From Aliiroseovarius halocynthiae (GTDB lineage: Bacteria > Pseudomonadota > Alphaproteobacteria > Rhodobacterales > Rhodobacteraceae), in the NCBI RefSeq assembly GCF_007004645.1, contig NZ_ML660019.1, positions 764,437 to 828,436 on the forward strand: DNA of 64,000 nt. Direction: 5' to 3'. Numbering within the stretch: the first letter of the stretch is position 1; the number at the start of each line of letters is the position of its first letter. Both the position numbers and the translations under genes were made by a program. Below are positions 16,046 through 26,404 of this stretch, piece by piece. Below the pieces are notes generated by a model that searched no databases, was not told where the DNA came from, and saw nothing but the letters and a program-made list of their open reading frames with translations.

Positions 16046-17008
16046 ATGAGTGGTTTGATTGCACTTCTGGATGATGTGGCGGGGATTGCGAAGGTTGCAG
16101 CGACCTCGATCGACGATGTGGCGGCACAGGCGGCCAAGGCCAGCGCCAAAGCTGCGGGTGCCGTGATTGACGACGCAGCCGTCACACCGAAATACGTGCA
16201 GGGGTTCGAAGCCAAACGTGAATTGCCGATTATTGGCCGCATCGCGTGGGGGTCGATCAAGAACAAGCTGATCATTCTGCTGCCCATCGCGCTTTTGCTG
16301 TCTGCCTTTGCACCTTGGCTGATTTCCCCGCTTTTGATGTTGGGCGGGGCGTATTTGTGTTTTGAAGGGGCCGAAAAGGTTTGGCATGTGCTCTTCCCCC
16401 ATGAACATAAATGGGACCATGCTGAACATCCCGAAGGTGACCCGGCCCATCTGGAAGAAAGCAAGGTTGCGGGCGCAATCAAGACCGACTTTATCCTGTC
16501 GGCCGAGATCATGACGATCATTCTGTCAGGCATCCCAAACAGCAATTTCTGGATGGAGGCCGCAACATTGGCGGTTGCCGCTGTTGGCATCACTGTCGCG
16601 GTATACGGCTCGGTGGCGCTGATCGTGAAGGCCGATGACTTTGGTCTGTTTCTGGCGCAGAATGGTCGGCTTGGCGTGACACAGTCTTTGGGGCGTGGGA
16701 TCGTGAAATCCATGCCTTACGTTATGAAGCTTCTGACCATCGTGGGCACGGCGGCAATGATCTGGGTTGGCGGATCAATCATTGTACACGGACTGCATGA
16801 GCTGGGTTGGCATATGCCTTATGACACCATTCATCATCTCGCCGAAGTCGCGGCGCATGCAGTGCCGCAGTTCGCGGGCTTTGTGAAGTGGGTCGTAACA
16901 GCGGCGCTGGATGGAGTGCTTGGTCTTGCGCTGGGGGTTCTGATTATCCCGCTGGCAACATGGGTCATCGGCCCGATCTGGGGCGCGATTTTCAAAGGGA
17001 AAGCCTAG
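16046..17008 (+). CDS. DUF808 (YedI-like) inner-membrane protein
   Basis: 320 residues: begins MSGLIALLDDVAGIAKVAAT and continues with the DUF808 hallmark DDVAAQAAKASAKAAGAVID plus several hydrophobic helices (about 75-115, 150-195, 225-255, 285-310). Function unknown for the family. ATG 16046 follows GGGGCGAG. Its TAG stop shares the CTAG at 17005-17008 with the stop of the convergent exporter gene. Confidence 0.88.
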   Translation: MSGLIALLDDVAGIAKVAATSIDDVAAQAAKASAKAAGAVIDDAAVTPKYVQGFEAKRELPIIGRIAWGSIKNKLIILLPIALLLSAFAPWLISPLLMLGGAYLCFEGAEKVWHVLFPHEHKWDHAEHPEGDPAHLEESKVAGAIKTDFILSAEIMTIILSGIPNSNFWMEAATLAVAAVGITVAVYGSVALIVKADDFGLFLAQNGRLGVTQSLGRGIVKSMPYVMKLLTIVGTAAMIWVGGSIIVHGLHELGWHMPYDTIHHLAEVAAHAVPQFAGFVKWVVTAALDGVLGLALGVLIIPLATWVIGPIWGAIFKGKA

Positions 17009-17877
17009 GCTTCAGGTTTTGATCGGCTGAGCAGAAACAGCCCACTTAGAACAATGATGGCGCTGCCTGCCAGCGTCATCAGATCTGGCCGCTCGTTGAA
17101 CATCAGGACGCCCAAGATCAAAGCAAAAAGCAAGCGAGAATAGCGAAACGGCGTCACGACCGAGATTTCCCCAGTGCGCATGGCCAGCGTAAGCGCGCCA
17201 TAGGCCAGTACCCCGAACGCGGTGGCCAAAACCAGGAATCCACCTGCCGCCAATGTAAGCGGGCGCAGCTCGCCCGCGACGGCCATCAGCACCAATCCGG
17301 CGACGGTTAGAACTGCAAACCCCGCCACGCCCAACTGCGCGGACGAGAGGGTCGCAGGGCTTGCGCGCGTGGCCAAATCGCGCCCGGCAAACCCAAGCAT
17401 CCCGAGAACCGCAAAAATTGACAATGGGTCGAACGTATCCAGACCCGGCCGTAAGATCATCAATACGCCAATAAAGCCAATGATGATTGCCAGCCAACGC
17501 CGTGGCCCCACACGTTCTTTGAATACAATCACTGCCCCCAAGGCCACGACCAACGGTGTTGCCTGCAAAATGGCCGATGCGCTGGACAGGGGGGTCAGCG
17601 CAATGGCCAGTGCATAAAACAAACGTCCCGCAATTTCTGATAGAGACCTCCAGATCAATACGGGCGAGCGTAGGTCCGGATGAAAGACCTGTGCACCTTG
17701 CGCGCGGGCAATAAGGGCGAAAATCACCAGCCCGCCCAACCCAAACAGTGCAACCGCTTGGCCAATTGGAATGTCACGTGCCGCGGCTTTTAAGGCCATG
17801 TCCTCAAGCGCAAATGCTCCCATGGCAAAGACCATGAAAACGGCACCGCGGTGATTTTCAGTGAGAGCTGACAGCAC
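17005..17877 (-). CDS. EamA/DMT-family transporter
   Basis: 290 residues with about ten hydrophobic segments arranged as two EamA repeats (ALEDMALKAAARDIPIGQAV in the first; TLSSAQLGVAGFAVLTVAGL in the second). Members export or import small metabolites; the substrate is unknown. Start chosen as GTG 17877 because AAAGGA lies seven to eight bases in front and the length matches the family. It lies downstream of tkt beyond tkt's terminator. Confidence 0.8.
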   Translation of the reverse strand: MLSALTENHRGAVFMVFAMGAFALEDMALKAAARDIPIGQAVALFGLGGLVIFALIARAQGAQVFHPDLRSPVLIWRSLSEIAGRLFYALAIALTPLSSASAILQATPLVVALGAVIVFKERVGPRRWLAIIIGFIGVLMILRPGLDTFDPLSIFAVLGMLGFAGRDLATRASPATLSSAQLGVAGFAVLTVAGLVLMAVAGELRPLTLAAGGFLVLATAFGVLAYGALTLAMRTGEISVVTPFRYSRLLFALILGVLMFNERPDLMTLAGSAIIVLSGLFLLSRSKPEA

Positions 17878-17940
17878 ATCGGTTTCCTTTGGCAAAACAG
17901 GCGCAGACTGTCTGATCTGAAGCGGGTTTGAAAGGCCAAA

Positions 17941-17972
17941 AGAAAACGCCCCACCAATTGGCGGGGCGTTTC
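17941..17972 (-). terminator. terminator of tkt
   Basis: On the minus strand AACGCCCC (17963-17970) pairs with GGGGCGTT (17945-17952), followed by TTCTTTT, about 55 bases after the tkt stop. Confidence 0.8.
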
Positions 17973-18028
17973 GATAAATCTGGCCAGAAATCTTTGCAGA
18001 TCTTTGGCTGGTGTTGCAACTTCCAGGC

Positions 18029-20053
18029 TTAGCCCAGAAGGTCTTTCGCTTTGGCGACGACGTTCTCGGTGGTGATGCCGAACTTCTCGAACAGGACACC
18101 TGCCGGGGCCGATGCGCCAAAGCCGGTCATGCCAACAAAGGCTTGCTTGGCTTCACGACCACGTTCGCCCAGCAACAGGCGATCCCAGCCACCATCGCGG
18201 ACCGCAGCTTCGATGCCAACACGAACAGCACCCGCAGGCAGAACCTTGCGACGATAGGCTTCGTCCTGCTCGGCGAACAGCTCCATACACGGCATCGAAA
18301 CGACGCGCGTGCCAATGCCTTGGGCTTCCAGCTGTGCGCGTGCTTCCATCGCCAGCGACACTTCCGAACCGGTCGCGATCAGGATCACCTGACGTTTGCC
18401 GACTTCTGCATCCGCCAGAACGTAGCCACCTTGTGCGGTCAGGTTCTTCTGTTTGTAGTCGGTGCGCAGGGTCGGCAAGTTCTGACGGGTCAGAACCAGC
18501 GTCGACGGCGTCTCTTTCGAGGTCAGCGCGATTTCCCATGCCTCAGTCGTTTCCACGGTGTCGGCGGGGCGGAAGGTATAGCTGTTCGGGGTCGCGCGGC
18601 AGATGGCCAGATGCTCGACCGGTTGGTGGGTCGGGCCATCTTCGCCAACACCGATCGAGTCGTGGGTCATCACAAAGACGGTCGGGATCCGCATCAGCGA
18701 CGCCAGACGCATTGCCGGACGCGCATAGTCGGTGAAGCAGAAGAACGTGCCACCATAGGGGCGCATGCCGCCATGCAGCGTCATGCCGTTCATCGCAGCG
18801 GCCATGCCGTGCTCGCGGATGCCCCAATAGATATAGCGGCCGCCACGGTTGTCTGTGTCAAAGACGCCCAGATCACCGGTCTTGGTGTTGTTCGACCCGG
18901 TCAGGTCAGCCGAACCACCTACGGTTTCGGGCAGGACCGGGTTGATAACCGACAGCGCCATTTCCGACGACTTACGGGTCGCAACACTCGGCTGGGTTTC
19001 CGCAACCTCTTTCTTCAGCTTGCGGACAACAGCGGCCAGTTTCTTCGGAGCGTCCATTGCATAGGCGCGCTTGAATTCACCCTGCTTTCGATCCGAGATC
19101 GAGGTGAAGCGCTCTTCCCAATCGGCATGCGCTTCTGCGCCGCGTGCACCCATGGCTTCCCACTGTGCTTTCACGTCTGCGGGAACTTCAAACGCACCCT
19201 GAGGCGCGCCGTACACTTCTTTCGCAGCGGCCAGTTGTTCAGCATCGGTCAGGGCACCGTGGCCTTTCGACGTGTCCTGCGCGGCGTGACCCAAAGCGAT
19301 ATGGGTTTTGCAGGCAATCATCGACGGCTTGTTGGTCGATTTGGCTTTGGTGATGGCCGCGTCGATCTGCTCGGGGTCGTGGCCGTCAATTTCCTGTACG
19401 TGCCAGCCAGAGGCTTTGAACCGCTGAACCTGGTCAGTGCGGTCTGACAGCGACACTTTCCCGTCGATGGTAATGTCGTTGTTGTCCCACAGTACGATCA
19501 GTTTGGACAGCTCGTGGCGGCCGGCAAGGCCGATCGCCTCTTGGCTAACGCCTTCCATCAAGCAGCCATCGCCTGCAATGACGTAAGTGTGGTGGTCCAC
19601 GATCTTCTTGCCAAAATGGGCGCGCTGAATTTCCTCGGCCATCGCGAAGCCGACAGCGTTTGCAATGCCTTGGCCCAGCGGGCCGGTGGTGGTCTCGACG
19701 CCAGACACATGGCCATATTCTGGGTGACCTGCGGTGATCGCACCCCACTGACGGAAATTCTTGATCTGATCCAGCGTCACGTCTTTGTATCCGGTGAGAT
19801 AGAGCAGCGAATAGATCAACATCGACCCGTGGCCTGCCGACAGGATGAACCGATCACGGTCTTCCCAGCGCGGAGCCGAAGGATCGAATTTCAAATGTTT
19901 TTCAAACAGCACGGTTGCCACATCGGCCATGCCCATCGGCATGCCAGAGTGGCCGGAATTTGCAGCAGCAACAGCATCCAGCGTCAACGCGCGGATCGCA
20001 GCGGCTTTTTTCCAGTGGTCAGGGTGGGCTTTGGCAAGAGCGGCAATTTCCAA
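18029..20053 (-). CDS. tkt: transketolase
   Basis: 674 residues, full length. Thiamine diphosphate binding region with [20 protein letters not shown] and the NNDITIDG metal region (about 155-190), pyrimidine-domain segment with [15 protein letters not shown] (about 405-420) and C-terminal domain. TTG 20053 is the likely start: AAAGGA lies eight bases ahead and the protein then opens [20 protein letters not shown] as in relatives. Moves two-carbon units in the pentose phosphate pathway. Lies near the two gap genes. Confidence 0.95.
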   Translation of the reverse strand: MEIAALAKAHPDHWKKAAAIRALTLDAVAAANSGHSGMPMGMADVATVLFEKHLKFDPSAPRWEDRDRFILSAGHGSMLIYSLLYLTGYKDVTLDQIKNFRQWGAITAGHPEYGHVSGVETTTGPLGQGIANAVGFAMAEEIQRAHFGKKIVDHHTYVIAGDGCLMEGVSQEAIGLAGRHELSKLIVLWDNNDITIDGKVSLSDRTDQVQRFKASGWHVQEIDGHDPEQIDAAITKAKSTNKPSMIACKTHIALGHAAQDTSKGHGALTDAEQLAAAKEVYGAPQGAFEVPADVKAQWEAMGARGAEAHADWEERFTSISDRKQGEFKRAYAMDAPKKLAAVVRKLKKEVAETQPSVATRKSSEMALSVINPVLPETVGGSADLTGSNNTKTGDLGVFDTDNRGGRYIYWGIREHGMAAAMNGMTLHGGMRPYGGTFFCFTDYARPAMRLASLMRIPTVFVMTHDSIGVGEDGPTHQPVEHLAICRATPNSYTFRPADTVETTEAWEIALTSKETPSTLVLTRQNLPTLRTDYKQKNLTAQGGYVLADAEVGKRQVILIATGSEVSLAMEARAQLEAQGIGTRVVSMPCMELFAEQDEAYRRKVLPAGAVRVGIEAAVRDGGWDRLLLGERGREAKQAFVGMTGFGASAPAGVLFEKFGITTENVVAKAKDLLG

Positions 20054-20315
20054 GGTCCGAGTCCTTTGGCTAAGTAAAGATTTGACCCTGATAGCAGCCC
20101 CACCGCTTGGGTCAAGCAAAGCAGGGCTTCGGGGCGCGTTGATCGGTGATAAGTGCTGGTATTTGCAGCTTGTGCCGCAGCGTCACGACGAAAATCCGGA
20201 AAATACTATAGATGTGGCGGCGAATCGCGGGTGACGGCGCTACCATGCCACAGGGCGTTGAGTGTTTGGCAAGCTTGTGACAAGATCGGTGGAAGAGGAT
20301 TATACAGGGTTTATT

Positions 20316-20819
20316 ATGAGTGATATCTCCGAACTCGAGACGCGCATTACCGCAGCGCTGGAGCGGATAAATGCAGGGCTGGAAAAATGGGCGGATCAGC
20401 CGTCGGCAGGGTCCGGTGAAATTGATCAGCTATCCCGCCAGCTTGATGACGAACGCACCGCGAATGAGCAGTTGAGCGAAAGATTGTCTGCGCTTAAAGC
20501 TCAGATGAGCGAAAAGCTGGGCAGCGTGGAAAACGTCGTAGCCCAGTTGCAAGAGCAATTGGCGCAGGCGGAGGCTACTGCGGCAGCTCTGAAACAAAGC
20601 AATCAGGATTTGCGAAACTCCAACGACGCCTTGCGCGCAGCGGCGACGAGCGGCGTGGTCGAGGTTGGGTTGATCAATGATGCGATGGGCGCAGAATTAT
20701 CCGCCTTGAAAGCTACTCAACAGGCGGATCGGGCCGAATTGGATGCCGTCCTTAGCGAAATTACGTCGATGACCGCGTCCCAAGCCGATTCTGCAAGCGA
20801 GGAAGATGCCCATGCCTGA
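20316..20819 (+). CDS. coiled-coil protein, probable ZapA partner (ZauP-like)
   Basis: 167 residues, mostly heptad-like helix rich in Glu, Gln, Ala and Leu (about residues 35-120), no membrane segment. ATG 20316 lies behind GGAAGAGGAT. It overlaps zapA at its 3' end, so the two are co-translated. In Caulobacter a coiled-coil protein encoded before zapA (ZauP) forms a network with ZapA that focuses the Z-ring; by position and shape this is the likely counterpart, but coiled coils give little sequence support. Confidence 0.65.
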   Translation: MSDISELETRITAALERINAGLEKWADQPSAGSGEIDQLSRQLDDERTANEQLSERLSALKAQMSEKLGSVENVVAQLQEQLAQAEATAAALKQSNQDLRNSNDALRAAATSGVVEVGLINDAMGAELSALKATQQADRAELDAVLSEITSMTASQADSASEEDAHA

Positions 20820-21201
20820 CGTCACCATCACTATTGGAAATCGCAGTTTTGAGGTGGCTTGCCAGGAAGGCGAAGAGCATTTCCTGAAAGCTGCCTCGTC
20901 CATGTTGGATACGGAAGCGGCCGTGCTGGTCAGTCAGATTTCCAACCTGACTGAAAGCCGCATGTTGCTGATGTCTGGTCTGATGCTGGCGGACAAAACC
21001 GCGGGAATGGAAGACAAGGTCAAGCTGACTGAACGCCGTGTTGCCGAGTTGGAACGCGAACTTGAAGCGCTGAAAAACGCTGAGCCTCAGAAGGTCGAAG
21101 TGCCGGTCGTGCCCGCTGCCGTCACAGACACATTGGCCGAGATCGCGGCCCGGACCGAGGCCATGGCCGCATCCGTTGAAGACCGGTTCAAAGCGGACTG
21201 A
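20812..21201 (+). CDS. zapA: ZapA, Z-ring associated cell division protein
   Basis: 129 residues. The N-terminal ZapA globular domain (PDVTITIGNRSFEVACQEGE) is followed by the helical dimer region with FLKAASSMLD and a C-terminal coiled coil. Start ATG 20812 is favoured over 20806 because the GAGGAAG site at 20799-20805 needs the extra spacing. It starts within the upstream coiled-coil gene. ZapA cross-links FtsZ filaments. Confidence 0.88.
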   Translation: MPDVTITIGNRSFEVACQEGEEHFLKAASSMLDTEAAVLVSQISNLTESRMLLMSGLMLADKTAGMEDKVKLTERRVAELERELEALKNAEPQKVEVPVVPAAVTDTLAEIAARTEAMAASVEDRFKAD

Positions 21202-21230
21202 TCCTTTCCAGGATCGAATTCCAAAACAGA

Positions 21231-21263
21231 AGGCGCGCCGAAAACCCGACGCGCCTTTTTTTG
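21231..21263 (+). terminator. terminator of the zapA operon
   Basis: AGGCGCG (21231-21237) pairs with CGCGCCT (21250-21256) and is followed by a T run. Confidence 0.85.
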
Positions 21264-21335
21264 TTTCAAATATCCCGGGGAGCATGAATTTCCGTAGGAA
21301 AATCATGCGGGGCAGCGCCCCTTCATCCCGTTCGA

Positions 21336-21698
21336 TTACGCGTTAGCTTCGCGGATCTTGTCAGCTGCGTCTTTGTCAAAGGTCACGCCATTATCGGTGA
21401 ACAGCGTATCCAGCTCGCCCGACAGGGTCATCTCGGTTACAATGTCACAACCGCCGACGAATTCGCCTTTGACATACAGCTGTGGGATGGTCGGCCAGTC
21501 CGAGTATTCCTTGATGCCCGAACGGATTTCTTCATCCGCCAGCACGTTCACATCGGCATAATCCACGCCCATGTAGTTCAGAACACCTGCCACACGGGAC
21601 GAGAACCCGCATTGCGGCATCTCTTTCGTGCCCTTCATATAAAGCACCACGTCATTGGCTTTGACGGTTTCGTCGATGCGGTTTTTTGCGTCGGTCAT
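21336..21698 (-). CDS. grxD: monothiol glutaredoxin (Grx4/GrxD type)
   Basis: 120 residues with the CGFS active site (30-33) in [15 protein letters not shown], the [20 protein letters not shown] glutathione-binding region and no second active-site cysteine. CGFS glutaredoxins carry [2Fe-2S] clusters together with BolA proteins, and a bolA gene lies immediately upstream (72 bases). The two very likely act as one complex in iron-sulfur trafficking. Confidence 0.94.
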   Translation of the reverse strand: MTDAKNRIDETVKANDVVLYMKGTKEMPQCGFSSRVAGVLNYMGVDYADVNVLADEEIRSGIKEYSDWPTIPQLYVKGEFVGGCDIVTEMTLSGELDTLFTDNGVTFDKDAADKIREANA

Positions 21699-21770
21699 GT
21701 CATTTTCCTTACGCGCCGGGGCGCATTCGTTGATCGGTTGTGTCAGGCCGCTTGCAAAGCGGAAGAGTTA

Positions 21771-22007
21771 TTATTCTGGAACCTTGGTGGTCAGCGCCAG
21801 CGCGTGCAGTTCTCCGCTGTCGATCTGTTCGCGCACGGTGGCGTTCACGGCGCGTTGCTGCTGCACGCGGTTCATGTCGCGAAAGCTTTCATCCACGACC
21901 TCGGCCGCCCAATGGTTCCCGTCGCCGGCCAGATCCGTGATGGTGATCTGGGCGTTGGGGAAACCTGCGCGGATCAGGTCTTCGATTTTGGATGCTTCCA
22001 TGGCCAT
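21771..22007 (-). CDS. BolA-family protein
   Basis: 78 residues: class II BolA fold with IEDLIRAGFPNAQITITDLA, the HWAAEVVDESF region and RVQQQRAVNATVREQIDSGE with LHALALTTKVP at the end. The second MA/ME start (22001) is possible; 22007 has GAGG in front. Partner of the downstream monothiol glutaredoxin. Confidence 0.9.
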   Translation of the reverse strand: MAMEASKIEDLIRAGFPNAQITITDLAGDGNHWAAEVVDESFRDMNRVQQQRAVNATVREQIDSGELHALALTTKVPE

Positions 22008-22066
22008 GGGCGAAACCTCGTATCTGTTTTGTCTAACTTATGTGTGGGGCAGGGGCGCTGCAAGGC

Positions 22067-22606
22067 CTAGCGGCGGGTTGCTGCGTCACGAAAGCTGGTC
22101 AGGACGGTGCGGGCGTCGGATAGGATGCCTGCCTCTTCTGCGTCGGTCAGTGTATTTTCTGTCCAAGCGACCTTGGGTAAAAGGCGGTTCAGCATGGCTT
22201 GGCGGGCTGCTTCTTGCGACGCGGACAGGGGCAGCCGTGCGGCCAGATGCAGAAGCTCGGCCATGTCGCAGATGGCGCGCATCCGGCGATAGGCTTCGGA
22301 CACGGCTTCCAGCGTTTCGCGGTCCTTGCGCCAGCGTTTGCGCGGGAAGATCTGTTGGGTCACGTATTGCCCTGCGCCCTTGCAATCGAATTTGGCGCAA
22401 CCGGGGAAGCCCTGATCCGTAAGGGTTTCATGAATGCGGCACAGGTTGTCAGTCCCCAGATGGCGACACGGTGCAAGCGCGCGTTTGTCAAAGGCGAAAT
22501 CATCACCCGCATCAAAACCCGGAGACACGCAGCACAGCCCGGCACAGGCTGCGCAATCGGCCTTCAAAGACGCTGGGTCGCCCGCAGTTGGGGCTGCCTG
22601 CATCAT
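22067..22606 (-). CDS. YkgJ-family cysteine-cluster protein
   Basis: 179 residues with N-terminal zinc/iron-sulfur type cysteine clusters: CAACAGLCC (about 18-26), APCRHLG, LCRIHE, and FPGCAKFDCKG. Family function is not established. Its ATGATG start lies directly after the purL stop codon, so it is translated from the purL message. Confidence 0.82.
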   Translation of the reverse strand: MMQAAPTAGDPASLKADCAACAGLCCVSPGFDAGDDFAFDKRALAPCRHLGTDNLCRIHETLTDQGFPGCAKFDCKGAGQYVTQQIFPRKRWRKDRETLEAVSEAYRRMRAICDMAELLHLAARLPLSASQEAARQAMLNRLLPKVAWTENTLTDAEEAGILSDARTVLTSFRDAATRR

Positions 22607-24766
22607 TTACGAATGCGCCTGATCAAAGCCGGTGCGGAAGATCTGGGCCAGTTCGGCCAGCGGGGCTTCCGAGCCACCCATCTTCACACTGTCCCCGGTG
22701 AAACGCCCGACCGAGGTGATCGGGACACCAGCACGGCTGGCTTCGATCATAAGGGCTTCCGCCTGATCAAAGTTACAAGCGACAAGGTAACGCGCCTGAT
22801 CTTCGCCAAACAGCGTGGGCGTATCGCCTGCGTCCAACTGCACGCCGACCTCACCAGCTTCCGCCATCTCGAACGCTGCCAGAGCCAGACCGCCATCCGA
22901 CAGGTCCGAGCATGCCTTGATCAGCTCGCGATTGGCACGGATGAAGTCGCCATTGCGTTTTTCGGCATCCAGATCCACATGGGGTGCATCGCCATCTTCG
23001 CGGTTGAAAACCTCGGCCAGCAGGGCGGATTGGCCCAGATGGCCTTGTGTGTCGCCCACAACCAGCGCGACGTGACCTTCGCGGGCTACGCCGTCGATCA
23101 TATCCTCAAGGTTGTCCAGCAGCCCCACGGCGCCGATGGTCGGGGTGGGCAGAATGGCTTGACCGTCGGTCTCGTTGTACAGAGACACGTTGCCCGAGAC
23201 GATCGGCACGTCCAGCGCAGCCACAGCCTCGCCAATGCCTTTGATAGCGCCCACGAATTGGCCCATGATTTCGGGCTTTTCGGGGTTGCCGAAGTTCAGG
23301 TTGTCGGTGGTGGCGAGCGGCTTCGCGCCCACGGCGGTTAGATTGCGATAGGCTTCGGCCACGGCCTGACGGCCACCTTCCAGCGGGTTGGCTTTCACAT
23401 AGCGCGGGGTCACGTCCGAGGTGAAGGCCACGGCTTTGTCGGTGCCATGAACGCGCACAATGCCAGCACCCAGACCGGGCGCACGCACAGTGTCGGCCAT
23501 AACCATGTGGTCATATTGTTCATAAACCCACTGCTTTGCGGCGTGATTGGGGGAGCCGATCAGGGCTTTCAATCCGTCAATTGCGTCGATTTCCGGCACG
23601 TCGGCCAGTTCGTCGGCCGCTGGGGTTTCAACCCACGGGCGGTCGTATTCTGGTGCGCGGCCCGACAGGGGCGACAGCGGCAGGTCGGCTTTCACTTCGC
23701 CGTGATGCATGATCAGGAAGCGGTCATCGGCCAGCGTTTCGCCGACGATTGCGAAATCAAGGTCCCACTTTTCGAATACGGCGCGCGCTTCGGCTTCTTT
23801 TTCTGGCTTCAGCACCATAAGCATCCGCTCTTGGCTTTCCGACAGCATCATCTCGTAAGCGGTCATGTTGTCTTCGCGCTGGGGGACGTCTTCAAGGTTC
23901 AGCTTGACGCCCAAGCCACCCTTGTCACCCATTTCAACGGCCGAGCAGGTCAGGCCAGCCGCGCCCATATCCTGGATCGAGATGACAGCGCCGGTCTGCA
24001 TCAGCTCTAGCGTGGCTTCCATCAGGCGCTTTTCGGTAAAGGGGTCGCCAACCTGAACGGTGGGACGCTTTTCTTCGATCGTGTCGTCAAATTCGGCCGA
24101 GGCCATGGTCGCGCCGCCAACGCCGTCGCGACCGGTTTTCGCGCCCAGATACACAACGGGCATGCCAACGCCGGATGCGGCCGAGTAGAAGATCTTGTCG
24201 GCATCGGCCAGACCCGCGGCGAAGGCGTTTACAAGGCAGTTGCCGTTATAGGCCGGGTGGAAGCGAACCTCGCCGCCCACATTTGGAACGCCGAAACAGT
24301 TGCCGTAGCCACCAATGCCTTCAACCACGCCGTTGACCAGCTGCTTGGTTTTTGGGTGATCCACCTCGCCAAAGCTTAGCGCGTTCATGGCTGCAATCGG
24401 GCGCGCGCCCATGGTGAAGACGTCACGCAGAATGCCGCCCACGCCGGTCGCTGCGCCTTGGTAGGGTTCGATATAGGACGGGTGGTTGTGGCTTTCCATT
24501 TTGAAGACCACGGCCTGACCGTCGCCAATATCGACAATGCCGGCGTTTTCGCCGGGGCCGCAGATGACCTGAGGACCTTCGGTCGGCAGGGTGCGCAGCC
24601 ATTTCTTTGAAGACTTATACGAGCAGTGCTCGTTCCACATAGCCGAGAAGATGCCCAGTTCGGTGAAGCTTGGATCACGTCCGATGATGTCGAGGATCAG
24701 TTCGTATTCATCCGGTTTCAGGCCGTGTGCTTCAATCAGATCTGTGGTGATTTTCGGCTCGCTCAT
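22607..24766 (-). CDS. purL: phosphoribosylformylglycinamidine synthase subunit PurL
   Basis: 719 residues, the small-type PurL that works with PurS and PurQ. Seen are the first catalytic region ([20 protein letters not shown], about 42-61), [39 protein letters not shown] and the second AIRS-like half with [17 protein letters not shown]. Catalyses the fourth step of purine synthesis using ammonia passed from PurQ. purQ and purS are not in this window. Confidence 0.96.
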   Translation of the reverse strand: MSEPKITTDLIEAHGLKPDEYELILDIIGRDPSFTELGIFSAMWNEHCSYKSSKKWLRTLPTEGPQVICGPGENAGIVDIGDGQAVVFKMESHNHPSYIEPYQGAATGVGGILRDVFTMGARPIAAMNALSFGEVDHPKTKQLVNGVVEGIGGYGNCFGVPNVGGEVRFHPAYNGNCLVNAFAAGLADADKIFYSAASGVGMPVVYLGAKTGRDGVGGATMASAEFDDTIEEKRPTVQVGDPFTEKRLMEATLELMQTGAVISIQDMGAAGLTCSAVEMGDKGGLGVKLNLEDVPQREDNMTAYEMMLSESQERMLMVLKPEKEAEARAVFEKWDLDFAIVGETLADDRFLIMHHGEVKADLPLSPLSGRAPEYDRPWVETPAADELADVPEIDAIDGLKALIGSPNHAAKQWVYEQYDHMVMADTVRAPGLGAGIVRVHGTDKAVAFTSDVTPRYVKANPLEGGRQAVAEAYRNLTAVGAKPLATTDNLNFGNPEKPEIMGQFVGAIKGIGEAVAALDVPIVSGNVSLYNETDGQAILPTPTIGAVGLLDNLEDMIDGVAREGHVALVVGDTQGHLGQSALLAEVFNREDGDAPHVDLDAEKRNGDFIRANRELIKACSDLSDGGLALAAFEMAEAGEVGVQLDAGDTPTLFGEDQARYLVACNFDQAEALMIEASRAGVPITSVGRFTGDSVKMGGSEAPLAELAQIFRTGFDQAHS

Positions 24767-24845
24767 GGTCGATCCCCCTTCGGCGTTGCAGCGGCAGCGA
24801 CTCGCGCGGGTGGGCGCAAGTGTGGCAGTTGAGGCGCCTTGTAAA

Positions 24846-24952
24846 GCGTTTCGGCTTTATCCTGCAACAGGGCAAAGCCGAAACGCGGCAAGAGATATCG
24901 ATGGAGCAGGTGTTTCGGAGTAAACATGTGCGCCACGTTTACTCCGAAACGC
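24846..24952. repeat. two adjacent long inverted repeats upstream of purL
   Basis: Hairpin 1: GCGTTTCGGCTTT (24846-24858) with AAAGCCGAAACGC (24874-24886), 13 perfect pairs. Hairpin 2: GTTTCGGAGTAAAC (24912-24925) with GTTTACTCCGAAAC (24937-24950), 14 perfect pairs. Both arms share GTTTCGG, so the second could be a diverged copy of the first. The region from 24767 to 25020 has no convincing gene. They could form structures in the purL leader or be a palindromic repeat element. Confidence 0.75.
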
Positions 24953-25020
24953 TTTTGGGGAAGGGCGGGCTTTGGGGAAGGGCTTTGGACCTTGTTTTCA
25001 ATGTTGGATGGCGCGAGGCG

Positions 25021-25048
25021 AAAAAAAAGGCCGGGCAAAGCCCGGCCA
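25021..25048 (-). terminator. strong intrinsic terminator on the minus strand
   Basis: On the minus strand GGCCGGGC / GCCCGGCC form an 8-bp stem with a TTT loop, followed by eight T. It ends a transcript entering from above 25050: either the LysR gene mRNA or a separate small RNA. Confidence 0.9.
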
Positions 25049-25232
25049 AGTCCAACAGGGAGGTAAAAACCGACTAGAGCGATGCTCAACCATCGGCTTT
25101 GAGGTTGATTTAGGGGGGCGGCCGAGTCGCTTCAAGGTAAATTGCTGCATTGCGGCTATGCATTTTCCGCATGCCTCCCGGCGCAGAAAGCGTAGGTTTA
25201 GCGCCACCAATTTATCGGTGCGGCGGGATAAT
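25021..25232 (-). ncRNA. candidate small RNA between LysR gene and purL
   Basis: On the minus strand TTTCAT (25261-25266), a 16-base spacer and TATAAT (25239-25244) form a promoter-like pair; a transcript from about 25232 would end at the strong terminator at 25021, about 210 bases later. No convincing protein frame lies between: a 20-codon frame exists but has poor start context. It may instead be the 3' untranslated region of the LysR gene. Confidence 0.35.
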
Positions 25233-25345
25233 TCAATGATTATATAAAGTTAACATGCAAATGAAATGCAGCGAGAGTTCGGCTCTCGTCTATTTTTGGT
25301 TGAAGATCTGTTGCCCAACCGCATCACTGTTTGTGCGTGTATTTA

Positions 25346-26239
25346 TCAACTGGCCATGCTGCGGCGCTGCGCGGCCAGTTCTGATGTGACAAAATCACGG
25401 AAAGCTTCAATCCGTTTTGAAGCGCGTAGTTCTTCCGGATAGGCAAGATATACAGGGATATCCTTACTTTCGATATCTGGCATAACGCGTGTCAATTCAG
25501 GAAAGTCATGCGTGATATAGTCAGGTAGAACGCCGATGCCCAGATCGTTCAGAACTGACTGCAATACCCCAAAATAGTTATTCACGGTCAACAGCGATCC
25601 GACGTCATGCGTAAGAAGCTCGCGTACAAGGGCGGCGCCTGCGCTGACTTGCGCTGCCGAAGTGTTCTGGCAGATCAAGCGGAACTTGGACAGATCTTCA
25701 AGCGTTTCGGGGGTGCCGTTGGCTTCCAGATAGCGGGGCGTTGCGTAAAGCCGCATATGCACATCCATCAGGCGCTTGCGGATCAAGTCCGCTTGGCTAG
25801 GTTCCTTCATGCGGATGGCGACGTCGGCCTCGCGCATGGGAAGGTCCAGAACGCGTTCTTCCAGCATCAAATCAATGCGCAGATCGGGATAGGCATCATA
25901 AAGCTTGGGCAGGCGCGGGGCCAGCCACATCGATCCAAAAGCTGTCGTCGTTGTGACACGCAATTCGCCGAATACTTCTTCTTTGCTGTCGCGGATACGT
26001 GCAACTGCAGCGTCCAGCCGGTGGCTCATCGCTTTGGTTGCGTCGAACAAGAGCTCGCCCTGTTCGGTCAGGATCAGTCCACGCGCATGCCGGTGAAACA
26101 GAGTGGCGTTCAGCCCTTCTTCCAACGCGCGTATCTGACGCGAGACAGCGGATTGCGACAGGTGAAGCGCATCGCCTGCATGGGTAAGCGACCCCGCATC
26201 TGCCACGGCGTGAAATATTCTGAGTTTATCCCAGTCCAT
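25346..26239 (-). CDS. LysR-family transcriptional regulator
   Basis: 297 residues: N-terminal winged helix (MDWDKLRIFHAVADAGSLTH, DALHLSQSAVSRQIRALEE, about 1-62) and a LysR substrate-binding domain. ATG 26239 gives the standard LysR opening; an upstream ATG at 26278 would add 13 residues. It is divergent from the indolepyruvate oxidoreductase gene across a 165-base region and by the usual LysR arrangement may regulate it. Confidence 0.9.
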   Translation of the reverse strand: MDWDKLRIFHAVADAGSLTHAGDALHLSQSAVSRQIRALEEGLNATLFHRHARGLILTEQGELLFDATKAMSHRLDAAVARIRDSKEEVFGELRVTTTTAFGSMWLAPRLPKLYDAYPDLRIDLMLEERVLDLPMREADVAIRMKEPSQADLIRKRLMDVHMRLYATPRYLEANGTPETLEDLSKFRLICQNTSAAQVSAGAALVRELLTHDVGSLLTVNNYFGVLQSVLNDLGIGVLPDYITHDFPELTRVMPDIESKDIPVYLAYPEELRASKRIEAFRDFVTSELAAQRRSMAS

Positions 26240-26404
26240 GGCGAACGAACCAATCCCTATTACGTGTAATCTGTTCATACTGTTACCATCAGAATCGTGA
26301 TGAATGCCAGAACGGATTGTGATTGGATTTGTTTTGATGGGTCATATACTATGACCTAAATTGGAGGCGGACTCCAGCAAGCTATTCGTATTGGGAGGTA
26401 CGGC

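Noticed and set aside
18011-19447. Long open frame (478 codons) antisense to transketolase
   Set aside because: High-GC codon bias leaves long open frames opposite real genes; its product has no recognisable domain and tkt on the other strand is certain.
24998-25210. 70-codon minus-strand frame across the strong terminator
   Set aside because: It would read through a perfect intrinsic terminator and resembles no protein.
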